Below, in pieces: positions 1-7,559 of a stretch of 64,000 nt of DNA (positions within the stretch are counted from its first letter, which is position 1; the number at the start of each line of letters is the position of its first letter). Origin of the DNA: Aliigemmobacter aestuarii. GTDB lineage: Bacteria > Pseudomonadota > Alphaproteobacteria > Rhodobacterales > Rhodobacteraceae. The DNA lies in the NCBI RefSeq assembly GCF_004799285.1, contig NZ_SSND01000003.1, positions 248,001 through 312,000 on the forward strand, given 5' to 3'. A program made the position numbers and the translations under genes. The notes under the pieces are model-generated. The model had not been told where the DNA came from, did not search any database, and worked only from the letters and a program-made list of their open reading frames with translations.

Positions 1-42
1 GGCTTGCAGAGGGCGGCGAGGAGGGCTAAACACCCCCGCATC

Positions 43-117
43 GGGCGATTAGCTCAGCGGTAGAGCGCTTCGTTCACATCGAAGATGTCAGCGGTTCAAA
101 TCCGTTATCGCCCACCA
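43..117 (+). tRNA. tRNA-Val (anticodon CAC)
   Basis: A full cloverleaf can be folded. The acceptor stem GGGCGAT pairs with ATCGCCC and is followed by an encoded ACCA end. The D arm begins GCTCAGCGGTAGAGC, the anticodon stem CTTCG/CGAAG encloses the loop TTCACAT, and the T arm contains GGTTCAAATCC. The anticodon CAC at positions 75-77 reads GUG valine codons. A terminator-like hairpin follows directly. Confidence 0.96.
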
Positions 118-124
118 TCATACG

Positions 125-156
125 AAACGCCGCGCGGGGCGACCGCGCGGCGTTTT
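125..156 (+). terminator. Intrinsic terminator of tRNA-Val
   Basis: A perfect 13-bp inverted repeat (125-137 with 143-155) with a 5-nt loop ends in a TTTT run. It lies 8 nt after the tRNA 3' end, as expected for a factor-independent terminator. Confidence 0.8.
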
Positions 157-212
157 CGCATTCCGGGCGGCTCAGATGGGCTGCAGGTTCAGGCTCAGGT
201 TCGGGCGCAGGC

Positions 213-623
213 TCAGGCGCAGGCGGCAGAAGGCATGCCGCGATGATCGATCTTGATCAGGTGCACCGTCATGCCCGGCGCGATATGGGCCAGTTCCGCG
301 CGCACCAGGCCCGGCGCGGGCAGGGGGCCGGTCAGGATGCAGACGATCCCGGAAAAGCGAAGCTCGGCCAGTCGCGTCAGCGCCTGCACCGCGTCGAAGC
401 GCGGGCCGATCAGGGGAATCACCACGCGCGTGGGCGCCACGCTTTGCAGCATCGGCTGGTCCAGAAGCGACAGCGTCGTCAGCACGACATTCGGCGTCAC
501 CGGCAGGGAGGCCACCAGCGCAAGCGCACCGGGGGCATCCATGATCAGGCAGGTTTCATCCGCTGTCGGCCAAAGCGCGACGGTCGAGGCATCTGGCTGG
601 CGCTGCGCTATGTTCATCGGCAT
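213..623 (-). CDS. Hypothetical protein, possible degenerate receiver-like fold
   Basis: I do not recognise this 136-residue protein. It is acidic to neutral with alternating hydrophobic strand-like and helix-like segments, for example TCLIMDAPGALALV near residue 25, VVLTTLSLLDQP near 46 and FSGIVCILTGPLPAPG near 90. This pattern is loosely like a CheY-type alpha/beta fold without an obvious phosphoacceptor aspartate. It has no signal peptide or membrane segment. The ATG at 623 has only a weak Shine-Dalgarno. It is transcribed away from phoR, with about 190 bp between the two starts. The codon composition looks genuinely coding, and the overlapping plus-strand frames read as arginine-rich shadows. 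Function unknown. Confidence 0.6.
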   Translation of the reverse strand: MPMNIAQRQPDASTVALWPTADETCLIMDAPGALALVASLPVTPNVVLTTLSLLDQPMLQSVAPTRVVIPLIGPRFDAVQALTRLAELRFSGIVCILTGPLPAPGLVRAELAHIAPGMTVHLIKIDHRGMPSAACA

Positions 624-812
624 GAAGCCTTGGCAAGGTGGCCCGATCCCGGCCTCGGAGGCATGGAAACCCTGCCTCGGGCGTCATCGGTCCACGGGGT
701 GAAACGAACCTGTCAATCATGGTCGGTATGAGGCGAATGTGGCATATGCAAGGCAAACTGCGCGGGAAAACATGGCAGCGGCCAACTCCCGCCGATGGGC
801 GAAAGGAAGGCG

Positions 813-1856
813 ATGACACGCGAAGAACTCGGCAATCTTTTGCGCGGCCTGCCGCTGCCATGCCTCGCGGTCGGGCAGGATGAACGCATCATTGCCGCAA
901 ATGCGCATGCCCTGGCCCTTCTGGGCGAGGGAATCGAGGATCGCCATTTCACCATGGCCATGCGCCAGCCCGGAATCGTGGGCGGCATCGAGGCCGCGCT
1001 GCGCGAGGGCGAGGCCGGACATGCCCGCCACACCATCCCCGGCGCGTCCTTCGACACGGTCCATCGCGTGACGATCACCCCCGTCAACCTGACGGAAACC
1101 GGGCGCGTGGCGCTCTGTGCCTTCGAGGATCAGTCCGAACAGGAACAGATCGGCCAGATGCGGCGCGACTTCGTGGCCAATGTCAGCCACGAACTGCGCA
1201 CGCCCCTGACCGCGCTGATCGGCTTCATCGAAACCCTGCGCGGTCCGGCAAGGGACGACCCCGGCGCGCGGGAACGCTTCCTTGGCACGATGGAACGCGA
1301 GGCCAACCGGATGAACCGGCTGGTGAGCGACCTGTTGTCGCTGAGTCGGGTCGAATCGCAGGAACGCCAGCGCCCGACGACACGGGTAGACCTGCGCCAG
1401 ATCGCGGCCTCGGCCACGCAGCGGCTGGCGCCGATGGCCGAGGCGTTGGGGGTGGAGATCCGGCTTGAGGGCGATGCGGCCCCCCCGCCGGTCCTGGGGG
1501 ATGGTGAACAGCTTTTGCAGGTGCTGACGAACCTGGTCGAGAACGCTGTCAAGTACGGCCTGCCGGGCAAGGAGGTATCAGTCCGCCTGCGCATGGTCGA
1601 CAAGGACCCCACGCTTTTGCGCCCGGCGATCGTGGTGGATGTGGTGGATCAGGGCGAAGGGATCGATCCGATCCACATTCCGCGCCTGACCGAACGGTTC
1701 TACCGCGTCGATACGCACCGCTCGCGCGAGAAGGGGGGCACGGGGCTCGGTCTTGCGATCGTCAAGCATATCCTGCACCGGCACCGCGGGCGGCTCGACA
1801 TCGCCAGCACGCGCGGACAGGGCAGCCGGTTTTCCATCATCCTGCCGGTCGACTGA
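813..1856 (+). CDS. phoR: Phosphate regulon sensor histidine kinase PhoR
   Basis: Histidine kinase of the PhoR type, 347 residues from the chosen start; it phosphorylates PhoB when phosphate is limiting. A PAS-like N-terminal half is followed by a HisKA domain with SHELRTPL (His126) and an ATPase domain with the N box NLVENAVKYG, the G1 box DQGEGID and GGTGLGLAIVKH. ATG 813 is preferred over 795 because AAGGA lies 5 nt upstream of it. Unlike Escherichia coli PhoR, no N-terminal hydrophobic segment is visible, so the kinase appears soluble. It sits 177 bp upstream of pstB, where many relatives carry pstSCA. The cognate regulator PhoB is encoded three genes downstream. Confidence 0.93.
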   Translation: MTREELGNLLRGLPLPCLAVGQDERIIAANAHALALLGEGIEDRHFTMAMRQPGIVGGIEAALREGEAGHARHTIPGASFDTVHRVTITPVNLTETGRVALCAFEDQSEQEQIGQMRRDFVANVSHELRTPLTALIGFIETLRGPARDDPGARERFLGTMEREANRMNRLVSDLLSLSRVESQERQRPTTRVDLRQIAASATQRLAPMAEALGVEIRLEGDAAPPPVLGDGEQLLQVLTNLVENAVKYGLPGKEVSVRLRMVDKDPTLLRPAIVVDVVDQGEGIDPIHIPRLTERFYRVDTHRSREKGGTGLGLAIVKHILHRHRGRLDIASTRGQGSRFSIILPVD

Positions 1857-1912
1857 CGCGCCCTGACCGGACCTGCGTCGCCCGGACCTGCGTTCGGGCG
1901 GGTTTCATCAAA

Positions 1913-1941
1913 CTGTTACATCGCTGTCGCATAGATGTTGC
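1913..1941 (+). promoter_or_regulatory. Putative Pho box (PhoB binding site)
   Basis: Three 7-bp direct repeats are spaced exactly 11 bp apart: CTGTTAC (1913), CTGTCGC (1924) and ATGTTGC (1935). Known Pho boxes are direct repeats of CTGTCAT with 4-bp spacers, so period and sequence both match. The site lies 93-121 bp upstream of the pstB start and suggests that pstB-phoU-phoB have their own PhoB-activated promoter. No -10 element was identified with confidence. Confidence 0.65.
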
Positions 1942-2033
1942 GCAGGTTGCATAAGGGATGGTGCCAGGGCGCGCGCGGCAGATCCGTGGCGGCCCTCCGG
2001 CGGCGGCACGGACCTTCGGCAGGAGATCGGGCG

Positions 2034-2831
2034 ATGAATGACATGAATCTGACGGAGAGAGCCGTGCAGGCAGCAGAAGCCAAGATGATCGCGCGCGGGG
2101 TGAACGTCCATTACGGCGACACGCACGCGCTGAAGGATGTGAACGTCGACCTTCTGGACCGGACCGTGACCGCCTTCATTGGCCCGTCGGGCTGCGGCAA
2201 GTCCACCTTCCTGCGCTGCCTGAACCGGATGAATGATACCGTCGCCTCGGCCCGCGTCACGGGCGAGATCCGGCTGGATGGCGAAGACATCTATGACCGC
2301 CGCGTCGATCCGGTGCAGTTGCGCGCCAAGGTCGGCATGGTGTTCCAGAAGCCGAACCCCTTTCCCAAGTCGATCTATGACAACGTGGCCTATGGCCCGC
2401 GCATCCACGGCCTGACCCGCAACAAGGCGGAACTGGACGCGGTGGTGGAATCCTCCCTTCGCCGCGCCGCGCTCTGGGACGAGGTGAAGGATCGCCTCTT
2501 GTCGCCCGGCACCGGCCTTTCCGGCGGCCAGCAGCAGCGCCTTTGCATCGCCCGCGCCGTCGCAACCGCGCCCGAGGTCCTGCTGATGGACGAACCCTGT
2601 TCCGCGCTCGACCCGATCGCAACCGCCCAGGTCGAGGAACTGATCGACGAATTGCGCAGCCAGTTTTCGGTGGTGATCGTCACCCATTCGATGCAGCAGG
2701 CCGCCCGCGTCAGCCAGCGCACCGCCTTCTTCCACCTCGGTCATCTGGTGGAATTCGGCGATACCAGCCAGATCTTCACCAACCCGCGCGACCCGCGCAC
2801 GGAAAGCTACATCACCGGCCGGATCGGCTGA
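2034..2831 (+). CDS. pstB: Phosphate ABC transporter ATPase PstB
   Basis: ATP-binding subunit of the high-affinity phosphate importer, also part of the Pst-PhoU-PhoR signalling complex; 265 residues, normal for the family. It has Walker [10 protein letters not shown] (residues 50-58), a PstB-typical NRMNDT stretch just after it, the Q-loop region [12 protein letters not shown], signature LSGGQQQR (162-169) and Walker B VLLMDEP with SALDP. ATG 2034 is preceded by AGGAG at 8 nt spacing; the open frame runs further upstream but has no support there. It is followed 11 bp later by phoU. The permease and binding-protein genes pstSCA are not in this window, so the partners must be encoded elsewhere. 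Confidence 0.96.
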   Translation: MNDMNLTERAVQAAEAKMIARGVNVHYGDTHALKDVNVDLLDRTVTAFIGPSGCGKSTFLRCLNRMNDTVASARVTGEIRLDGEDIYDRRVDPVQLRAKVGMVFQKPNPFPKSIYDNVAYGPRIHGLTRNKAELDAVVESSLRRAALWDEVKDRLLSPGTGLSGGQQQRLCIARAVATAPEVLLMDEPCSALDPIATAQVEELIDELRSQFSVVIVTHSMQQAARVSQRTAFFHLGHLVEFGDTSQIFTNPRDPRTESYITGRIG

Positions 2832-2842
2832 GGGGGGCAACG

Positions 2843-3559
2843 ATGCACAGCGAACGTCACATCCTTTCCGCCTTCGACCGCGACCTTGAATCGGTCCAGG
2901 CGATGATCCTGAAGATGAGCGGACTGGTCGAGGATGCGATCCTCGACGCCGCGCGCGCGCTCGATACGCGTGACGACGAACTGGCCGAAAAGGTGCGCCG
3001 GGGCGACAAGGCCATCGACGCGCTGGAAGAACAGGTCAACCACGAATGCGCGCGCCTCATCGCGCTGCGTTCGCCCACGGCGGGCGACCTTCGGGTGGTG
3101 CTGTCGGTGATGAAGATCGCGGGCATCCTCGAGCGCTGCGGGGATTATGCCAAGAACATGGCGAAGCGGTCGATGATCGTCTCGCAGGCCAATCCGGTGG
3201 CGGGCGCCTCGGGCGCGATCCGGCGGATGGCGCGGGCGGTGCAGGTGATGCTGCACGATGCGCTGGATGCCTTCGTCGCCCGCGACGTGGAACGCGCGGC
3301 CGAGATCCGGGTGCGCGACGCGGATGTGGACCAGATGTACAACGCGCTTTTCCGCGAATTCCTGACCCACATGATGGAAGACCCGCGCAACATCACCGCC
3401 TGCATGCATCTGCATTTCATCGCCAAGAACATCGAACGGATGGGCGATCACGCCACGGGCGTGGCCGAACAGGTGATCTACCTCGTGACCGGCGACATGC
3501 CGGAAGAGGCGCGTCCCAAGGGCGACGTGACCTCGCTCGCGCCGGGCATGGCGGAGTGA
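2843..3559 (+). CDS. phoU: Phosphate transport system regulator PhoU
   Basis: PhoU mediates repression of PhoR signalling by the Pst transporter when phosphate is plentiful. The 238-residue protein has the two tandem three-helix PhoU repeats. The first carries the acidic metal-site region EKVRRGDKAIDALEEQVNHE, and the second carries AEIRVRDADVDQMYNALFRE. The C-terminal segment MHLHFIAKNIERMGDHATGVAE is the classical PhoU ending. The start at 2843 follows an AGGGGGG ribosome-binding site and lies 11 bp after pstB. The spacing to phoB is 4 bp, so pstB-phoU-phoB form one transcription unit. Confidence 0.95.
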   Translation: MHSERHILSAFDRDLESVQAMILKMSGLVEDAILDAARALDTRDDELAEKVRRGDKAIDALEEQVNHECARLIALRSPTAGDLRVVLSVMKIAGILERCGDYAKNMAKRSMIVSQANPVAGASGAIRRMARAVQVMLHDALDAFVARDVERAAEIRVRDADVDQMYNALFREFLTHMMEDPRNITACMHLHFIAKNIERMGDHATGVAEQVIYLVTGDMPEEARPKGDVTSLAPGMAE

Positions 3560-3563
3560 ACCG

Positions 3564-4256
3564 ATGAGCCGCAGCGATCAGCCGAGCGTCCTTCTGGTCG
3601 AGGACGAACCCGCACAGCGCGAGGTTCTGGCTTATAACCTCGAGGCCGAGGGCTTCCGCGTCCTGCAGGCGGCCGATGGCGAAGAGGCGATGGAGATCGT
3701 CGCCGACACGCCCCCCGACGTGATCGTTCTGGACTGGATGATGCCCAATGTCTCGGGGATCGAGGTCTGCCGACGGCTGAAAAGCCGCCCCGAAACCCGC
3801 ATGATCCCGGTGATCATGCTGTCGGCGCGGTCCGAAGAGATCGACCGCATCCGCGGCCTTGAAACCGGCGCCGACGATTACGTCGTCAAACCCTATGCGG
3901 TGGCCGAACTCATGGCGCGGGTCCGCGCCAACCTGCGGCGGTCGCGCCCGGCGACGGTGGGCGTGGTGCTGGAATGGGGCGACATCCGGCTTGATCCCGA
4001 AACCCACCGGGTCTTTCGCGGCGACAAGGTCCTGAAACTGGGGCCGACCGAATTCCGGCTCCTGGCCACCTTCATGGAACGCCCCGGCCGCGTCTATTCG
4101 CGCGAGGCGCTGCTCGACCGGGTCTGGGGGCGCGACATCTATGTGGAAACCCGCACCGTCGATGTCCATATCGGCCGGCTGCGCAAGGCCCTGACCCAGC
4201 ACGGCGGCGAGGACCCGCTGCGCACGGTGCGCGGCGCCGGTTACGCCCTGGGATAG
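3564..4256 (+). CDS. phoB: Phosphate regulon response regulator PhoB
   Basis: OmpR-family response regulator of 230 residues. The receiver domain (about 8-120) has the acidic pair E13/D14, phosphoacceptor Asp57 in VLDWMMPN, Ser87 and Lys109 (VVKP). The winged-helix DNA-binding domain (about 130-230) has GPTEFRLLATFMERPGRVYSREALLD and ends in TVDVHIGRLRKAL...VRGAGYALG, as in PhoB proteins. It acts with PhoR encoded upstream to activate Pho-box promoters, including the site proposed at 1913-1941. GGAG precedes the start at the end of phoU. It is the last gene of the unit; a hairpin and an intergenic repeat follow. Confidence 0.96.
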   Translation: MSRSDQPSVLLVEDEPAQREVLAYNLEAEGFRVLQAADGEEAMEIVADTPPDVIVLDWMMPNVSGIEVCRRLKSRPETRMIPVIMLSARSEEIDRIRGLETGADDYVVKPYAVAELMARVRANLRRSRPATVGVVLEWGDIRLDPETHRVFRGDKVLKLGPTEFRLLATFMERPGRVYSREALLDRVWGRDIYVETRTVDVHIGRLRKALTQHGGEDPLRTVRGAGYALG

Positions 4257-4304
4257 GGAAGGCAAGGGGGCTGTCTGCCCCCCTCTTTGGCTGCGCCAAA
4301 TTCA

Positions 4305-4420
4305 CCCCCCGAGGGTATTTTCGCCAGGTTGAAAGACAATTTGAATCAAAGTTGTTTCACTTTGGTTCAAATATCCCGGGGGGGGGAGCCGCCGCAGGTG
4401 GCGAGGGGGCAGCGCCCCCT
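4305..4420. repeat. Intergenic repeat element, inverted pair, with hairpins
   Basis: Between the convergent phoB and nucleoside hydrolase genes lie two oppositely oriented copies of a dispersed element: a divergent forward copy (about 4305-4335) and a good reverse copy (about 4359-4387, containing GGTTCAAATATCCCGGGG). A 13-bp arm ATTTGAATCAAAG (4339-4351) pairs with 4360-4372 with one G-T mismatch. A second hairpin AGGGGGC/GCCCCCT lies at 4404-4420. The hairpins may end transcription from both sides. The same element recurs near 8.8, 11.9, 16.35, 28.8 and 49.9 kb. Confidence 0.7.
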
Positions 4421-4427
4421 TGCGCCT

Positions 4428-5372
4428 TCAGAGCCGGGCGATGCGTTCGGTCAGAAGTGCAAAGAAGCCGTCCGCATCCACAGTCCCCATGAACAGCGCA
4501 TTGGCCGGGCGGTCGGTCACGCCCCACCAGTCCGCGACCGTCATGCCCATCGTCAGTTCCGACGTGGTCTCGATCTCGACGTTGATGTGGCGGCCCTGGA
4601 ACAGCTCGGGCCGGATCAGGTAGGCGATCACGCAGGGGTCATGAAGCGGCGCGCCCTCGCTGCCGTATTTCGCCATGTCGAACCGTTCGAAGAAATCGGT
4701 CCATTCCGCCACCATCCGCCCCGGTTCGGTGGCAAGCGCGCGGAACGCCTCCACGCGCTTGCGGTTGGTCAGCGCCTTGTGCGTGACGTCGAGCGGCATC
4801 ACCACCAGCGGCACGCCCGACCGGAACACGATATCGGCGGCCTGGGGGTCGACATAGATGTTGAATTCGGCAGCGGGCGTGATGTTGCCCACCTCGAAAT
4901 AGGCCCCGCCCATCAGCACGATCTGCTGCACGCGCCCCACGATGTCGGGGGCGCGCAGAAAGGCGGTGGCGATGTTCGTCAGCGGCCCCAGAGGGCAGAG
5001 CGTGACCGTATGCGCCGGTTCCCGCCGCAGCGTGTCGATGATGAAGTCGACGGCGTGCGCATCCTCCAGCGGCATCACCGGATCGGCCATCTGCGGCCCG
5101 TCGAGCCCGGTCTTGCCATGCACATGTTCCGCCGTGACCAAGGGCCGTTCCAGTGGCCGGTCGCATCCTGCAAAGACCCGCGTCCGGGGCCGGCCGGCCA
5201 GTTCGCAGACGATCCGCGCGTTCTTCTGGGTCAGGGCCAGCGGCACGTTGCCCGCCACGGCGGTGATCCCCAGAACCTCGATCTCTTCGGGGCTGGCCAG
5301 CGCCAGCAGGATCGCCACGGCATCGTCCTGCCCGGGGTCGGTGTCGATGATGATCTTGCGGGGATGTGTCAT
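4428..5372 (-). CDS. Inosine-uridine-preferring nucleoside hydrolase
   Basis: Hydrolyses the N-glycosidic bond of ribonucleosides to free base and ribose in nucleoside salvage. The 314-residue protein has the hallmark calcium-binding N-terminal motif DTDPGQDDA (residues 10-18), the family block LCPLGPLTNIATAF, GGAYFEVGNITPAAEFNIYVDP and the C-terminal calcium ligand region LHDPCVIAYL (Asp245). The length is usual for IunH/RihA/RihB proteins; which base it prefers cannot be told from the sequence. The start ATG at 5372 is preceded by GGAAGGAG. It stands alone between convergent phoB and the co-directional ferric-iron binding protein gene, which has its own terminator in between. Confidence 0.92.
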   Translation of the reverse strand: MTHPRKIIIDTDPGQDDAVAILLALASPEEIEVLGITAVAGNVPLALTQKNARIVCELAGRPRTRVFAGCDRPLERPLVTAEHVHGKTGLDGPQMADPVMPLEDAHAVDFIIDTLRREPAHTVTLCPLGPLTNIATAFLRAPDIVGRVQQIVLMGGAYFEVGNITPAAEFNIYVDPQAADIVFRSGVPLVVMPLDVTHKALTNRKRVEAFRALATEPGRMVAEWTDFFERFDMAKYGSEGAPLHDPCVIAYLIRPELFQGRHINVEIETTSELTMGMTVADWWGVTDRPANALFMGTVDADGFFALLTERIARL

Positions 5373-5437
5373 GGGGGGGCTCCTTCCTTGGCGCCGCAGA
5401 GAACCGCAGCGGGCGGGAATTGTAAATCGGCAATGCG

Positions 5438-5462
5438 AAAAGGGGGCCGATGGCCCCCTTTT
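5438..5462 (-). terminator. Intrinsic terminator downstream of the iron-binding protein gene
   Basis: A perfect 11-bp stem AAAAGGGGGCC/GGCCCCCTTTT with a 3-nt loop lies 23 bp after the stop codon of the gene ending at 5485. T runs lie on the correct side for minus-strand transcription. Confidence 0.8.
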
Positions 5463-5484
5463 CCCGGTTGTTCGGCTGCTTCGA

Positions 5485-6486
5485 TCAGCCGTCGAAGTTG
5501 ATCTCTTCCATGATTTTCAGGGCCTCGCCGCGATGGCCGGCCACATCCGTCAGGCTGACCGTGTCGGGCGTGAATTCGCCCCAGCCGGCGACCAGCGCCG
5601 ACCGTTCGACGCCCGGCTTCACCGGGTATTCGTTGTTGGTTTCGGCATAGATCTTCTGGGCGGCATCCGACGACAGCCATTCCATCAGCTTCAGCGCGGC
5701 GTCCTTGTTCGGGGCGGATTTCGTCATCGCCACACCCGAGATGTTCAGGTGTGTGCCGCCGCCCTCGAAGGTCGGGAACACGATCCGCACGGACTCGGCC
5801 CATTCCTTCTGTTCCTCCGAGGCCAGCATCGCGCCCATGTAATAGGTGTTGCCGATCGCGATGTCGCATTCCCCGGCCCAGATCGCCTTGACCTGGTCGC
5901 GGTCGCCGCCGTCGGGCTTGCGGGCAAGGTTCGCCTTCAGTCCCTCGGCCCAGGCTTTCGCCCCTTCGGCACCCTTGTGGGCAATGACCGCAGACAGAAG
6001 GGCGACGTTGTAGTCGTTCGTTCCCGACCGCGAACAGATGCGGCCCTTCCACTTGTCGGACACGAGGTCTTCGTAGGTGGTCACTTCGCCATCGGCGACG
6101 CGGTCCTTGTGCGCATAGATGATGCGGGCGCGCGAGGTCAGGCCGAACCAATGGTCGTTCGCATCCCGCAGGTCGGCGGGGATGTTGGCCTCAAGCACGT
6201 CCGACTGCACGGACTGGGTCACGCCCGCCTCGACGATCTGGGTCAGGCGCGCGATGTCGACGGTCAGCACCAGATCGGCCGGCGACCGGTCGCCTTCCGC
6301 CACCAGACGTTCGGCCATGCCCTTATCGACGAAGGCCACGTTCGTGGTGATGCCGGTTTCGGCGGTGAACGCATCCAGCAGCGGCTGGATCAGTTCGGGT
6401 TGGCGGTGGGAATAGATGTTCACCTCTTCCGCGACGGCGGGCAGGGCGACGGACGTCAGGGCAAGAGCCAGAAGGGCGCGATTCAT
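5485..6486 (-). CDS. Fe(3+) ABC transporter periplasmic binding protein (FutA/FbpA type)
   Basis: Periplasmic ferric-iron binding protein of 333 residues. The signal peptide MNRALLALALTSVALPAVA ends at about residue 19. The mature protein begins EEVNIYSHRQ, typical of FutA/IdiA/FbpA proteins. The adjacent tyrosines Tyr215 and Tyr216 in IGNTYYMGAML correspond to the paired iron-ligand tyrosines of FbpA. The remaining features (GRICSRSGTNDYNVAL, GGTHLNISGVAMTKSAPN) are family-typical. No permease or ATPase gene is adjacent, so this is an orphan binding-protein gene with its own promoter and terminator. Iron control is likely from function, but I could not assign a specific iron box. Confidence 0.93.
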   Translation of the reverse strand: MNRALLALALTSVALPAVAEEVNIYSHRQPELIQPLLDAFTAETGITTNVAFVDKGMAERLVAEGDRSPADLVLTVDIARLTQIVEAGVTQSVQSDVLEANIPADLRDANDHWFGLTSRARIIYAHKDRVADGEVTTYEDLVSDKWKGRICSRSGTNDYNVALLSAVIAHKGAEGAKAWAEGLKANLARKPDGGDRDQVKAIWAGECDIAIGNTYYMGAMLASEEQKEWAESVRIVFPTFEGGGTHLNISGVAMTKSAPNKDAALKLMEWLSSDAAQKIYAETNNEYPVKPGVERSALVAGWGEFTPDTVSLTDVAGHRGEALKIMEEINFDG

Positions 6487-6518
6487 TGTTGACCTCGTTA
6501 GTCAGATATTATGCGGCC

Positions 6519-6547
6519 CTTAAACATGACTCTTTTGGTCGGGTCAA
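6519..6547 (-). promoter_or_regulatory. Putative sigma-70-type promoter of the iron-binding protein gene
   Basis: On the minus strand TTGACC (-35, 6542-6547) is separated by exactly 17 bp from TTTAAG (-10, 6519-6524). The predicted transcription start is about 26 nt before the ATG at 6486, and ACGAGG serves as ribosome-binding site. The region is locally AT-rich, unlike the surroundings. Confidence 0.5.
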
Positions 6548-6575
6548 TACCTGACAGAGTTTATCGGAAAATATT

Positions 6576-7496
6576 TCACCGCCGCTCCGCCTCGCTGTCC
6601 TTCTCCTCGCGCTTGGCCCGGTTCCAGAGCGCGTCCATCTCGGCCAGATCGGAATCGGCGGGGCTGCGGCCTTGCTCTTCCAGCCAGTCCTCGATCCGCC
6701 CGAAGCGCCGGGTGAATTTGGCATTGGCCGCGCGCAGGGCGGCCTCGGGGTCGATCTTCAGGTGGCGGGCGAGATTCGCGATGACGAACAGCAGGTCGCC
6801 GAATTCCTCGGTGATCTCGGCCTCGGTCAGGCGGTTGCGCGCCTCGGCCAGTTCGCGCGCCTCCTCGACGATCTTGTCCACGACCTCGTCGGTTGACGGC
6901 CAGTCGAACCCGACGCGGGCAGCTCGGTTCTGCAACTTCACAGCGCGTGTCAGGGCGGGCAGGCCAAGGGCCACGCCGTCCAGCACCCGCGCGGGACCTG
7001 CGGCCCCGCGTTCGGCGGCCTTGATCCGTTCCCAGTCTGCAGTCTGCTGTTCGGCGGTCTTGTCGCGGCTTTCCTGACCGAAGACATGCGGATGGCGGGC
7101 GACCATCTTGTCGGAAATTGCCCGCGTCACGCTGTCGAAGGTGAAAAGCCCCGCCTCTGTCCCCATCTGGGCGTGATAGACCGACTGGAACAGCAGATCG
7201 CCCAGTTCCCGTTCCAGATCGCGCCAGTCCTGCCGTTCGATCGCATCGGCAACCTCATGCGCCTCTTCGATCGTGTAGGGCGCGATGGAGGCGAAATCCT
7301 GTTCCAGGTCCCAGGGGCAGCCCGTTTGCGGATCGCGCAGCCGCGCCATGATTTCCAGAAGCCGCTCGATCCCGCCTTCGGGGTTGGCGATCAGCGCGTC
7401 GCTTTCGCCGCGGGGCAGGGGGCGGCGCAGGGGGCGGCGCAAGGGCTGGGGCTCAGGCTGGGGTTGCGGCTGGGTGCGGGGCGATGTGTCGGGCAT
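6576..7496 (-). CDS. mazG: Nucleoside triphosphate pyrophosphohydrolase MazG
   Basis: House-cleaning NTP pyrophosphohydrolase that converts NTPs to NMP plus pyrophosphate. The 306-residue protein has two MazG domains. The first (about 41-150) has CPWDLEQ, the metal-binding EEAHE (77-81) and ELGDLLFQ. The second (about 185-290) has FDWPSTDEVVDKIVEEARELAEA and EEFGDLLFVIANLARHL. The E. coli protein has 263 residues; the excess is a Gln/Pro/Arg-rich N-terminal tail (residues 8-29, QPQPEPQPLRRPLRRPLPRG) encoded by short GC-rich repeats. ATG 7496 is the natural start, but initiation nearer residue 50 cannot be excluded. It diverges from the amidohydrolase gene with 63 bp between them. Confidence 0.93.
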   Translation of the reverse strand: MPDTSPRTQPQPQPEPQPLRRPLRRPLPRGESDALIANPEGGIERLLEIMARLRDPQTGCPWDLEQDFASIAPYTIEEAHEVADAIERQDWRDLERELGDLLFQSVYHAQMGTEAGLFTFDSVTRAISDKMVARHPHVFGQESRDKTAEQQTADWERIKAAERGAAGPARVLDGVALGLPALTRAVKLQNRAARVGFDWPSTDEVVDKIVEEARELAEARNRLTEAEITEEFGDLLFVIANLARHLKIDPEAALRAANAKFTRRFGRIEDWLEEQGRSPADSDLAEMDALWNRAKREEKDSEAERR

Positions 7497-7559
7497 TGCG
7501 GCGCCTTCGGTTTTCGGGTTCTCTGTCGGCTTAACGCCGAAGCCCCCGAGGAGTCCACC

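Noticed and set aside
710-727. Second Pho box upstream of phoR (CTGTCAA then GGTCGGT)
   Set aside because: Only one half-site matches; the 11-bp phased second half is too divergent.
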